Origin: Clostridia bacterium | Lineage (GTDB): Bacteria; Bacillota; Clostridia; Oscillospirales; CAG-272 | Length of the DNA: 39,089 bases | Reading direction: 5' to 3' | Assembly: GCA_017517745.1 (NCBI GenBank) | Contig: JAFWYJ010000008.1 | Span: 1 to 39,089 of the forward strand | Part shown: one piece after another, positions 24,187 through 32,579 of the stretch | Layout: each line of letters begins with the position of its first letter | Position numbering within the stretch: position 1 is the stretch's first letter | Program-made: the position numbers and the translations under genes | The notes under the pieces: generated by a model | Database searches by the model: none | What the model was told of the DNA's origin: nothing | Seen by the model: only the letters and a program-made list of their open reading frames with translations

Positions 24187-25866
24187 GTGAAGCGTTATCA
24201 AAATCACGAGGCAGTAAGATTTTCCACCCTGAAGGAGCTGTATCACGCAAGCGCCGAGCGCTTTGGTGACAAACCGCTCTTTTTCCAAAAACAAAATCAA
24301 ACCTATCAAGCCAAGAGCTTTCGGCAATACGCCGCCGACGTGGACGCGCTCGGCACCGCGCTTTGCGCCAAGGGGCTTGCCGGCAAACACTTCCTTCTCG
24401 TCGGTGAGAACCGTTGGGAATGGGCGATCGCATACATGGCGATCGCTTGCGGTGTGGGTACCGTCATTCCCGTCAATCCCAAGCTCTCTCCCGCCGCGCT
24501 GGCAAAACTGGCAAAAACCGCAAACGCCGACGTCATCGTCCACAACCTGCCGTCGGACGTGATTTCCACGCTTGAAGGCGAAACGCTTTGCATTTCCTTC
24601 GACGAGCTGGCGCACCTGATCCGCAACGGAAACGCGCGTTTGGCGGCCGGAGACCGCACCTTTTTGGAGACCGAGCCCGATGCCGATGCGGTGTGTACGG
24701 TGGTCTTTTCCTCCGTCGGTACCGATGCGCGCGGCGTGATGCTTTCTCAACGCAATCTCTGCTTCAACCTCTTTGAAACGAGCCGCATGGTGCGGATCGA
24801 TGAAAAGGATCGATTGCTCGCCGTCCTGCCCATGCACTACGCGGTGCAGACCGTCTGCGGCTTTCTTTGGCCGCTCTCGCGCGGATGCTCGGTGGTCTTT
24901 GGCGAAGGGCTTCGTCAACTCTCACGCAACTTGCGCGAAGCACGTCCCACGGTTTTGCTCGGCATCCCTTTGCTGTTGGAAACGATGTACGCGAAAATCC
25001 GGGCAAGCATCCGCCGCGAGAACGTGGAAAAGCAGATCCAAAAACGCATCGATTTTTCAAACGCCATCCCCAATCCCGATGCGGGAAGAGAGGCAAAAAA
25101 GCACCTGTTTTCCCCGCTTCTCAAAAGCTTTGGCGGCAATCTGAGGCTGTTGATCTCGATCGGCGCACTCACCGATCCCGACGTTCTCAAGGGTTGGCGC
25201 GACCTCGGGGTTTCGGCGATCCAAGCCTATGAAGTGACCGAGTGTGCCGCGCTCGCAGCCATCAACCGCGACGGCTTTTTCAAGGATCTCTCGGTGGGAA
25301 TGGCTTTCCCCGACTCCATCATTGACATTTTTGACATGAAGGAAGACGGTACGGGAGAAATCCGATTCCGCGGCGAAAACCTGATGAAAGGATATTATAA
25401 CCGCCCCGATCTGACCGAAAAGGTCTTGCGCGGCGGATGGCTTTATACGGGAGACGTCGGCTATCTCGACGAGGAGGGCTTCCTCTTCGTCATCGGAAAA
25501 AAGGAAAACGCCATCGTTCACAAGAGCGGCGAGGAGATCTATCCCGAAGAACAAGAATGGCTCTTGAACCGCTCCCCACTTGTCAAGGAGTCGATCGTCA
25601 TCGGCCGCGCAAACGCCACGAAAGACCAAGTCGAGCTTGTCGCCGTCCTCCATCTCGACCGCGAGGAGTGTGAGCGACGTCTGGGTAACAATCCTTCGGC
25701 GAAATTGCTCGATCTGGAGCTTCGCCGTTTGATCTCCTCGATCAACGGCAGCCTCCCCGCACACAAGCGCATTGACTCCTTTGTGATCTGTGACGAGCCG
25801 TTCCCGAAAACCGTCTCGCATCGCATCAAGCGCGACAAGATCACAGCAACGTTCGCTCAATGTTGA
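24187..25866 (+). CDS. AMP-binding (acyl-CoA synthetase-like) protein with altered catalytic motifs
   Basis: The 559-aa protein has the ANL adenylating fold, most like long-chain acyl-CoA synthetases. Recognisable motifs are YEVTECAAL (A5), YTGDVGYLDEEGF (A7) and KKENAIVHKSGEEIYPEE (A8). The phosphate loop, normally SGTTGxPKG, reads FSSVGTDARG (174-183), with Arg in place of Lys. The A10 catalytic Lys, usually in a TGK-I-K-R context, is Arg546 (SHRIKR). It may be inactive, or handle an unusual acid. The GTG at 24187 was chosen because GAGGTGA lies six bases upstream; an ATG at 24154 lacks a site. No obvious promoter is seen. Confidence 0.82.
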   Translation: MKRYQNHEAVRFSTLKELYHASAERFGDKPLFFQKQNQTYQAKSFRQYAADVDALGTALCAKGLAGKHFLLVGENRWEWAIAYMAIACGVGTVIPVNPKLSPAALAKLAKTANADVIVHNLPSDVISTLEGETLCISFDELAHLIRNGNARLAAGDRTFLETEPDADAVCTVVFSSVGTDARGVMLSQRNLCFNLFETSRMVRIDEKDRLLAVLPMHYAVQTVCGFLWPLSRGCSVVFGEGLRQLSRNLREARPTVLLGIPLLLETMYAKIRASIRRENVEKQIQKRIDFSNAIPNPDAGREAKKHLFSPLLKSFGGNLRLLISIGALTDPDVLKGWRDLGVSAIQAYEVTECAALAAINRDGFFKDLSVGMAFPDSIIDIFDMKEDGTGEIRFRGENLMKGYYNRPDLTEKVLRGGWLYTGDVGYLDEEGFLFVIGKKENAIVHKSGEEIYPEEQEWLLNRSPLVKESIVIGRANATKDQVELVAVLHLDREECERRLGNNPSAKLLDLELRRLISSINGSLPAHKRIDSFVICDEPFPKTVSHRIKRDKITATFAQC

Positions 25867-26502
25867 TTACCGTCCAGATATTGTGGAGGACGCGTTTTGT
25901 GGGGGTGCTTTTTGAAAAAAGCCACCCCCACACCCCTTTTTTGCCTTCGGCGTTTTTTTGTGGGGAAGCTTTTTGAGAAAAGCTCCCCCACACCCCCGCA
26001 AAAACTTTTATCGCATGGGTATCAACGTAATTGTTTATCTGTGCGCGTCACCCTTTCAATCGCTCTCGCGGCCATTTTGGGACCACCACCCAAAATGGCT
26101 TTTATTTTTGTTTTGCCACGGAAGGGTGGTCAAAATTGGGATTTGTCGGTGTCTCATTTCAACGAACAAATGAACGAAACAACGTAGGGGCGAGAGCAAT
26201 TGCTCATTCAAAGCGTACAGATCAAGGCTTTCCTTTTTCCCCTTACTCAAAAAGTTTTGCGGGGGTGTGGGGGTGGCTTTTTCAAAAGCGCCCCCACAAA
26301 AAACAAAAGCCATTTTGGGTTAGTGGTCCCAAAATGGCCGCGAGAGCGAATGCTCATTCGGAGCGTACAGATCAAGGCTTTCCTTTTTCCCCTTACCCGA
26401 AAAGTTTTGCGGGGGTGTGGGGGTGGCTTTTTCAAAAGCACCCCCACAAAAACGCATCCCCGAACAAAGCCGCGTCCCCCGCAAAAAACGCGAGCGGATT
26501 GG
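25867..26502. repeat. Dense composite-repeat region between convergent genes
   Basis: No gene is supported in these 636 bases. It begins with a GTGGGGGTG...CCACCCCCAC hairpin (about 25900-25930) and a second (about 25958-25990). A CCATTTTGG-type hairpin follows at about 26072-26098. Then come two near-identical 113-bp units at 26191-26303 and 26341-26453, exactly 150 bp apart with about seven differences. Each ends in a GTGGGGGTGGCTTTT/AAAAGC.CCCCCAC hairpin, and a CCATTTTGGG...CCCAAAATGG hairpin lies between them. The convergent position suggests bidirectional termination for the acyl-CoA-synthetase-like gene and the nine-gene operon. Confidence 0.85.
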
Positions 26503-27006
26503 TTATTTCTCGATGATCTCGATCTTATCGATGACGACGGGTGTCTTGGGGACGTCATCGTACCAGCCCATGCGGCCGGTCTTGACGCCTGCGATGGCGT
26601 CGAGGACGTCAAAGCCGTCGGTCAGCTTGCCAAATCCGGCATACTGTGCGTCGAGATAGGGCGCGTCCTGATGCATGATGAAGAACTGCGAGGACGCCGA
26701 GTTGGGATCCTGCGTGCGCGCCATCGAGAGGACGCCGCGCGTGTGGCGAAGGTCGTTCTGCATGAAGCCGTTTGCGATAAATTCACCCTTGATCGCATCG
26801 GCGTGTTGCTGTTCAAACGCCTCGTTAAAGCCGCCGCCCTGGATCATAAAGCCCTTGATGATGCGGTGGAAGATCATGCCGCAAAAGAAGTCCTTCTCGA
26901 TCAGAGAAAGAAAGTTCGCCACCGTGTTGGGTGCCTTGTCGGGATAAAGCTCGGCGGTCATTTCTCCGTAATCGCGAACGGTGATTTTGATGATGGGATT
27001 TTTCAT
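26503..27006 (-). CDS. Cyclophilin-type peptidyl-prolyl cis-trans isomerase
   Basis: The 167-aa protein catalyses proline isomerisation during folding. It contains the cyclophilin core FHRIIKGFMIQGGGF with the catalytic Arg, GVLSMARTQDPNSASSQFFIM, and YAGFGKLTDGFDVLDAI. There is no signal peptide, so it is cytoplasmic. The start follows AAAGGA. It is the last gene of the long operon, 60 bp after the CDF gene, and is followed by hairpin repeats. Confidence 0.94.
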   Translation of the reverse strand: MKNPIIKITVRDYGEMTAELYPDKAPNTVANFLSLIEKDFFCGMIFHRIIKGFMIQGGGFNEAFEQQHADAIKGEFIANGFMQNDLRHTRGVLSMARTQDPNSASSQFFIMHQDAPYLDAQYAGFGKLTDGFDVLDAIAGVKTGRMGWYDDVPKTPVVIDKIEIIEK

Positions 27007-27066
27007 GTTGTATATTTCCTTTCATTTTGTAATTTCTTTTTGTTTACTTGGGAAAGCGTCAAAGCA

Positions 27067-28236
27067 TTATTCCCGATCGATGGTCAGCACGACGAAGAAA
27101 GATTCGTCGATCTCGCGGACGTTACTTTCGATCTGTCGGCGGATCTCATCGTCCGAGAGCTTGATCTCGAAGGGAACGGCGACGTCGAAGATGAGATTCG
27201 AGTGAGTTTCACCGGGAACGAAGCGAAAATCGTGGATCCGCAGCTCGGGCGAGATTTTTTGCACTGCCGCCTCGACACGGGGGCGCAGGGCGTTGATTTT
27301 TTCGTCGTCGGTGACGATGGGGTCCATGTGGATCGTGGCTTCGACGTTACACTCCCGCCGCAGCCTGCGCTCGATGTTGTCGATCATGTCGTGCGTGCGG
27401 AAGATATCCTCCTTCCCGTCGACCTCGACGTGAAGTGCGACGATGACGTGACCGGGACCGTAGTTATGCACCACGAGATCGTGGATGCCGAGCGCACCGG
27501 GGGTGTTCTCGACAATTTCCTCGATCTGCTTGACGATCTCGTCGGAGGGTGCTTCTCCCAGGATTGAGTTTTTGGTTTCGTTCAGGATCTTGAAGCCCGC
27601 CACGAGGATCAGGATCGCGACCACCACGCCCATATAGGCGTCGAGATTGATCTTGACCGAGGGGAAGAGCAAGAGGATCAGCGTCGAGATCAGCACGGCG
27701 GAGGTCGAAAGCGCGTCCGAGAGGCAATCGGTTGCCGTGGCGCGCATGACAGAGGAGTCAATCCGCTTTCCGATCGTCTTGTTGAAGATCCCCAGCCAAA
27801 GCTTGACGAGGATCGAACCGCCCAAAACGGCGACGGCAACCCAACTGCGCTCGGGCAGCTCGGGGGAGAAGATCTTGGATACCGACTCCTTGAACAGCTC
27901 AACACCGATCAGAAGAACCAAGAAGGAAACGATCATCGACGCGACGTATTCGATGCGCGCGTGTCCGAACGGATGCTCGCGGTCGGCGGGCTTGGAGGAG
28001 ATGCGGAAGGAAATGAGCGAAATGATCTGCGAGCCGGCGTCCGAAAGATTATTAACGGCGTCAGCTGTGATCGAGACCGATCCAAACAGCACACCGACGG
28101 TGCATTTCGCGGCAAACAGAATGACGTTGAGCACGATGCCGACGATGCTGACGAGGCTTCCGTAGGCACTGCGCACGGCGGGACTTGCGGTGTCGGTATG
28201 GTTTTTGACGAAGATACGCGATAAAAGCTCTGTCAT
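27067..28236 (-). CDS. Cation diffusion facilitator (CDF) metal exporter
   Basis: The 389-aa protein has about six membrane helices (about residues 25-220) and a cytoplasmic domain. The metal site is seen as N-x-x-x-D in TM2 (ADAVNNLSDAG) and D-x-x-x-D in TM5 (ATDCLSDAL). This pattern is common in manganese-exporting CDFs, so Mn(II) is favoured over Zn(II), as an inference. The C-terminal ~170 residues are longer than the usual ~80-aa domain and seem to hold a second ferredoxin-like unit (from about residue 300). The start at 28236 has GGAG 13 bases upstream, a long spacing. Confidence 0.88.
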   Translation of the reverse strand: MTELLSRIFVKNHTDTASPAVRSAYGSLVSIVGIVLNVILFAAKCTVGVLFGSVSITADAVNNLSDAGSQIISLISFRISSKPADREHPFGHARIEYVASMIVSFLVLLIGVELFKESVSKIFSPELPERSWVAVAVLGGSILVKLWLGIFNKTIGKRIDSSVMRATATDCLSDALSTSAVLISTLILLLFPSVKINLDAYMGVVVAILILVAGFKILNETKNSILGEAPSDEIVKQIEEIVENTPGALGIHDLVVHNYGPGHVIVALHVEVDGKEDIFRTHDMIDNIERRLRRECNVEATIHMDPIVTDDEKINALRPRVEAAVQKISPELRIHDFRFVPGETHSNLIFDVAVPFEIKLSDDEIRRQIESNVREIDESFFVVLTIDRE

Positions 28237-28280
28237 GAGGACGCAAGAGCTCCTTTCTTTCAAAATGGATGGTGTTGCTA

Positions 28281-29825
28281 TCAACCCCAATATTTGCGGT
28301 CCAGGCTTCTCAGCTGGATCGCCTCGGCGATGTGTTGCGCGCGGATCAGCTCGGAGGCGTCGAGGTCTGCAATCGTGCGGGCAACGCGCAGGGTGCGGTC
28401 ATAGCCGCGCGCGCTCAACCCCATGCGGTCATAGGCGGTGCGAAGCAGCTCGCCCGCGCCGTCCTCCAGCTTGCAAAACGCATGAATGCTTGCCGTGTCC
28501 AGCTGGGCGTTGCAAAAGACCTTCTTTTCGCTGTTTTGCATCCGACGGCTCGCAAACTCGCGCGCGGCGGTCACGCGGGCGCGGATGACTTCGCTGGGTT
28601 CGGCGGTGGGATCGTGCTCCGAAATCTCCTCGTAGGAGAGCGACGGAAGCTCGATCTGAATGTCCATGCGGTCGAGCATCGGGCCGCTGATGCGCGAGAT
28701 GTATCGCTTGACGTCATCGGGACGGCAAGTGCAGGGATGGGTTGGATGCCCGAAAAAGCCGCAACGGCAGGGGTTCATCGCCCCCACGAGCATGAAAGAG
28801 CACGGGAAGGTCACGCGGCCGTTGGCGCGCGTGATGGTGACGACGCGATCCTCCAAGGGTTGGCGGAGCGCATCGGTGACCTGCTTGGGAAACTCGGGAA
28901 GCTCGTCGAGGAACAGCACGCCGTTGTCGGCAAGAGAGACCTCACCGGGCTGGGGATTGGCTCCGCCGCCGACCAGGCTGGCAGTGCTCATGGTGTGGTG
29001 CGGCGAGCGGAAAGGACGAACCGAGAGAAGCGACACCCCCTCGGGCAAAACGCCCGCCACCGAGTGTACCTTCGTGGTCTCGATCGCCTCGGCAAAGGTC
29101 AGGGGCGGCAGGATCGAGGGAAGCCGCTTGGCAAGCATGGATTTTCCGGTTCCGGGAGGACCGATGAGCAGAATGTTATGCCCACCCGCCGCGGCGATCT
29201 CCATGGCTCTTTTCGCCATGCGCTGTCCCCTGACGTCGATGAAATCGGCGGGATAGCGCCCGGTTGCCTCGTGAAAAGCCGCGCGGTCGCAAACGACCGG
29301 CTCGAGAAGATTCTCACCGTTGAAGTGCCGAACCAGCGCGCGCATATTCGGCACGGCATAGACCGTGATCCCCTCGACAGCCGCCGCCTCGGCGGCGTTC
29401 TCGGCAGGCGCGAAAAATTCGGTGAATCCGTTTTCCTTTGCGGCAACACACATACAAAGGATGCCTCTCACCCCGCGCAATTCTCCCGACAGAGACAGCT
29501 CACCGACGATGCATTTTTTCTCCAGAGAAACGTCTCGGCGGATGATCCCCGCGCCGTGAAGAATGGCGGTCAGGATCGCCGCGTCGAAGGCAGATCCCTC
29601 CTTTTTGCGATCGGCGGGGGCAAGATTGACGGTGATGCGAGAATACGGGAAAGGATAGCCGCTGTTTTGGCAAGCGGTGATGACGCGCTCCTTTGCCTCC
29701 TTGACGGCAAGGTCGGGAAGCCCCACCAGCTCAAAGCCGCTGAGATTGCTTCGTTGGTTGCATTCCACGGTGACGGGAAAGCCGTCAATGCCCAGGATTC
29801 CCGCGCTGTACGTTGCGGACAACAT
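28281..29825 (-). CDS. YifB/ComM-type Mg-chelatase-like AAA+ ATPase
   Basis: The 514-aa protein has an N-terminal Lon-like (S5-fold) domain, with FELVGLPDLAVKEAKERV and RITVNLAPADRKKEGSAFD. The AAA+ core has Walker A GPPGTGKS at 222-229, Walker B VLFLDELPEF and the Cys-rich NPCRCGFFGHPTHPC insertion. A helical C-terminal domain follows. In naturally transformable bacteria ComM is a branch-migration helicase; in Clostridia the role is assumed from homology. The start at 29825 follows AAGGAG and lies inside the last 41 bp of the upstream MATE gene. Confidence 0.93.
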   Translation of the reverse strand: MLSATYSAGILGIDGFPVTVECNQRSNLSGFELVGLPDLAVKEAKERVITACQNSGYPFPYSRITVNLAPADRKKEGSAFDAAILTAILHGAGIIRRDVSLEKKCIVGELSLSGELRGVRGILCMCVAAKENGFTEFFAPAENAAEAAAVEGITVYAVPNMRALVRHFNGENLLEPVVCDRAAFHEATGRYPADFIDVRGQRMAKRAMEIAAAGGHNILLIGPPGTGKSMLAKRLPSILPPLTFAEAIETTKVHSVAGVLPEGVSLLSVRPFRSPHHTMSTASLVGGGANPQPGEVSLADNGVLFLDELPEFPKQVTDALRQPLEDRVVTITRANGRVTFPCSFMLVGAMNPCRCGFFGHPTHPCTCRPDDVKRYISRISGPMLDRMDIQIELPSLSYEEISEHDPTAEPSEVIRARVTAAREFASRRMQNSEKKVFCNAQLDTASIHAFCKLEDGAGELLRTAYDRMGLSARGYDRTLRVARTIADLDASELIRAQHIAEAIQLRSLDRKYWG

Positions 29826-31212
29826 ATCGTGATCTCCTTTCTTCCGATGATGAAGCTGCTTTTGCGGCATTGATCCGCTCGTGATCCTGCCGGAGGAAGT
29901 AGATTGTGAACGGGATTGAGATCAAGCCCGTGATGCAATCCGAGAACGGCTGAGCAATTTGAATCCCCGTCAGATCGAACAGCGGTACCGCGATGAGTAA
30001 CGTGGGAATCAGAACGGCGCCAGAGCGAAGAATCGACAAGAAGGACGCCACACCCGCGCGGCGAATGCTTTGATAAAGCATATTGACGGGAACCGACAAG
30101 GGCAGGAACAAAAGCCCCACCGTGGCAAAGCGCAACGCGGGAACACCGACCTTGACGACCTCGTCGCTCTTTTGGAAAAGCAGAACGATCGGCTCTGCCA
30201 AGAGGAAGCCGAAGATCGAAAGCACGGCAACGGCACAAAAGCCGAAGACCATGGTAAAGATCAAGCCCTGCTTGACGCGTTTGTATTCTCTGGCTTGATA
30301 ATTGAACGATGCCACGGGCTGAAAGCCCTGTCCGATGCCGAGACCAACGCACATGACCAACATCGAGAAGCGGTTGACCACGCTCATCGCCGCGATCGCG
30401 GCGTCACCGAAGGGCTTGGTGAGGTTGTTCAACAGACCGCTCGAGATCGAGGTGAGACCTTGGCGGATCAAGGAGGGAAAGCCGACCTTGACGATGCCCC
30501 AATAAACGGCAATTTTGCGGCTGACGGCACGGATCGAGATCGTACTCTGCGCCATTTTCAGATAAAGCACCAGGAGAATGACGAAGCTGACGGACTGTGA
30601 GACGGCAGTGGAAAGCCCCGCGCCCCAAACACCCAAGCCGAGCTTGCCGACCAGCAGCCAGTCTCCGAAGATGTTCAGCACGCCGCCCGTGGTCAGACCG
30701 ATCATGGCATAAAACGCCTTTCCCTCGTAGCGGAGATTGTTGTTCAGCACGAGCGAGCAGACCATGAACGGACAGGACGCCAGCACCCAAAAGCCGTAGT
30801 CACAAGCATAGGGCAGAATGGTTTTGGTGCTGCCGAGCAGCAGCATAAAGGGTTCAAGGAAGATCAATCCCAGCACCGTGAGCAGCGTACCCGCGGCGCC
30901 TCCGACGAAAAAAGCGGAAGAGACGTAAGTCGTCGCTTCGTCGGTATCCTTGTCTGCAAGCGCCTTGGAAACAAAGCCTCCCGAGCCGTGACCGAGCATG
31001 AAGGCAATGGCTTGGATGATCGATTGCAGGGTAAAAAGAATTCCCGTTGCCGCTTGGGGGCTCTCTCCGAGCGCGCCGACGAAATAGGTGTCCGCGAGGT
31101 TATAGATTCCCGTGATCAGCATCGACACCGTGGTGGGAAGTCCCAGCGTCAGAATCAGCTTGGACACGGGGGTTTTTGTCATTTTGTCGTAGTAACGGTC
31201 CGCGGCGGTCAA
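29785..31212 (-). CDS. MATE-family multidrug/cation efflux transporter
   Basis: The 475-aa protein has about twelve membrane helices in two similar halves. Motifs include LPTTVSMLITGIYNLADTYFVG in helix 1 and GVPALRFATVGLLFLPLSV in the second half, typical of Na+- or H+-driven MATE pumps. Substrate is not predictable. The start is TTG at 31212, with GGAAGTG eight bases before it; no better ATG exists near. The hydrophilic C-terminal tail overlaps yifB by 41 bp, an unusually long overlap that suggests translational coupling. It lies 30 bp after the alpha/beta hydrolase gene. Confidence 0.92.
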   Translation of the reverse strand: MTAADRYYDKMTKTPVSKLILTLGLPTTVSMLITGIYNLADTYFVGALGESPQAATGILFTLQSIIQAIAFMLGHGSGGFVSKALADKDTDEATTYVSSAFFVGGAAGTLLTVLGLIFLEPFMLLLGSTKTILPYACDYGFWVLASCPFMVCSLVLNNNLRYEGKAFYAMIGLTTGGVLNIFGDWLLVGKLGLGVWGAGLSTAVSQSVSFVILLVLYLKMAQSTISIRAVSRKIAVYWGIVKVGFPSLIRQGLTSISSGLLNNLTKPFGDAAIAAMSVVNRFSMLVMCVGLGIGQGFQPVASFNYQAREYKRVKQGLIFTMVFGFCAVAVLSIFGFLLAEPIVLLFQKSDEVVKVGVPALRFATVGLLFLPLSVPVNMLYQSIRRAGVASFLSILRSGAVLIPTLLIAVPLFDLTGIQIAQPFSDCITGLISIPFTIYFLRQDHERINAAKAASSSEERRSRYVVRNVQRGNPGH

Positions 31213-31242
31213 GATTTTTTCACTTCCTTTTTCCGTTTTTGC

Positions 31243-32205
31243 TTATGGATGATCGTATTTCCCGTCAAGGCACGCCAGCTTGAACGCGGTGACCTCGCGG
31301 GTGTAGTGTTCGGTATCATAAAAATAGGCAAGACCGTGTCCCGCGTCGGGAACGGTAAGCATTCTTTTTTCGGACGCGATGGCATCCCAAATTTCGCCCG
31401 CCATCGAGAAGGGGACGAAATCATCCGCCTCGCCGTGCATCAGCATGATCGGCACCTTTGCGTGCTTCACCGACTCCACCGCGCTCTCGCCGTCAAGCGA
31501 AAAGCGGCCGAACAGACGCGCGCCGAGGCGCACGAAGGGATAGCCGAGCCGATCGGGGATCTTCATGTCGCGGCAGACCTTGCGGATGATCGCCTCGGGA
31601 GAGGAATAGCCGCAATCGGCGGTGATGCCGCAGACGTTTTCGGGGAGCGGGAGTGCCGACGCCATCAGAACCGTGGCGGCTCCCATCGAAATGCCACCCA
31701 GGAGGATGCGGACGTCGGGACCGAAACGCCCGATGGCGTAATTTACCCAATCGAGGCAGTCGAATTTCTCCTTGACGCCGAATGTGATGGTGTTTCCGTC
31801 GCTCCTTCCGTGCGCACGCTGGTCGACCACGAGCAGATTGTAGCCCGCGTCACGCGCAAGCCTCGCCCCTCCGCAGGCATCGCGGAAGGTGTTGCTCCGC
31901 CAGCCGTGAAAGAGGATCTCCAGGCGATTGGGATCGTCGGAAAAGCGATAATAGCGTCCAAACAAGGTGAGTCCGTCGTGCGATCGGATCGTGATCTCCT
32001 CACACGGGAGCGACTCGAGATCCTCCGCAAGAAGCTTCATCGAAGGCGAAGCGATCTCATCATGCACCTGCGCCAGCGAGGCGGCGGTGTCGATCTTTTT
32101 GTCCGCGTCGGAGAAATAAAACGCCTTGCGATAGCTCCAACGCATCGCGACAAAGGCAACGGCAACCACAAGCAAAAGCACCGCGCCGATGATCCAAAAT
32201 ATCAT
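31243..32205 (-). CDS. Membrane-anchored alpha/beta hydrolase
   Basis: The 320-aa protein has an N-terminal membrane helix (about residues 2-22) and an alpha/beta-hydrolase fold. The probable triad is Ser173 (GISMGAA), Asp261 (HGEADDFVP) and His290 (DAGHG); the oxyanion loop is FHGWRSN. Such proteins are often annotated as serine aminopeptidases or esterases; the substrate is unknown. The start at 32205 follows GAGAGG. The upstream extension lacks a ribosome site and lies in the small gene before it. It is part of the long operon, 10 bp after the 110-aa gene. Confidence 0.88.
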   Translation of the reverse strand: MIFWIIGAVLLLVVAVAFVAMRWSYRKAFYFSDADKKIDTAASLAQVHDEIASPSMKLLAEDLESLPCEEITIRSHDGLTLFGRYYRFSDDPNRLEILFHGWRSNTFRDACGGARLARDAGYNLLVVDQRAHGRSDGNTITFGVKEKFDCLDWVNYAIGRFGPDVRILLGGISMGAATVLMASALPLPENVCGITADCGYSSPEAIIRKVCRDMKIPDRLGYPFVRLGARLFGRFSLDGESAVESVKHAKVPIMLMHGEADDFVPFSMAGEIWDAIASEKRMLTVPDAGHGLAYFYDTEHYTREVTAFKLACLDGKYDHP

Positions 32206-32215
32206 GGCAAACCTC

Positions 32216-32548
32216 TCAACGATAATATACGTAATAGACGATGATGGTGCGTTCCCTTCCCTCGTGCTCGAGGTCGGGCGCGGTGATGACGACACCGTCC
32301 TTGGAAAGCAGCTCCCACGCCTGCATCTGTTCAATCTTGCAACGGAAGATCACGTCCGACGAGGCAAACACCAGCATTTCGTCGTCCTTGATGTTGAGCC
32401 CCCCGTTTTTGCCGATCACCTCGTCCACGCCGTCCACCTTTTCGGTGACGTAGCGAATGTGGTGGTTGCTCATTTTTCGTGCCATCTCCCAACGGTATTG
32501 CTTGCTGTTGGGATTTTTCGATTTTCTGGAAAAGAGTTTTTTGAACAT
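32216..32548 (-). CDS. Small conserved-looking protein of unknown function
   Basis: I do not recognise this 110-aa protein. It begins with a basic, Lys-rich segment (MFKKLFSRKSKNPNSKQYRW). A mostly beta-rich domain follows, with DVIFRCKIEQMQAWELLSKDGVVITAPDL, and the protein ends in IIVYYVYYR. No signal peptide or membrane helix is seen. The ATG at 32548 has AAAGGATT nine bases upstream. It lies 31 bp after the methyltransferase and 10 bp before the hydrolase, so it is likely co-transcribed; that is the main support for its being real. Confidence 0.75.
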   Translation of the reverse strand: MFKKLFSRKSKNPNSKQYRWEMARKMSNHHIRYVTEKVDGVDEVIGKNGGLNIKDDEMLVFASSDVIFRCKIEQMQAWELLSKDGVVITAPDLEHEGRERTIIVYYVYYR

Positions 32549-32579
32549 AGGAAATCCTTTCTGTTTGCTTTGCGCAGGC

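Noticed and set aside
26200-27567. 455-codon plus-strand frame through the repeats and cyclophilin
   Set aside because: It starts in a duplicated repeat and continues antisense to two real genes, with no ribosome site or domain.
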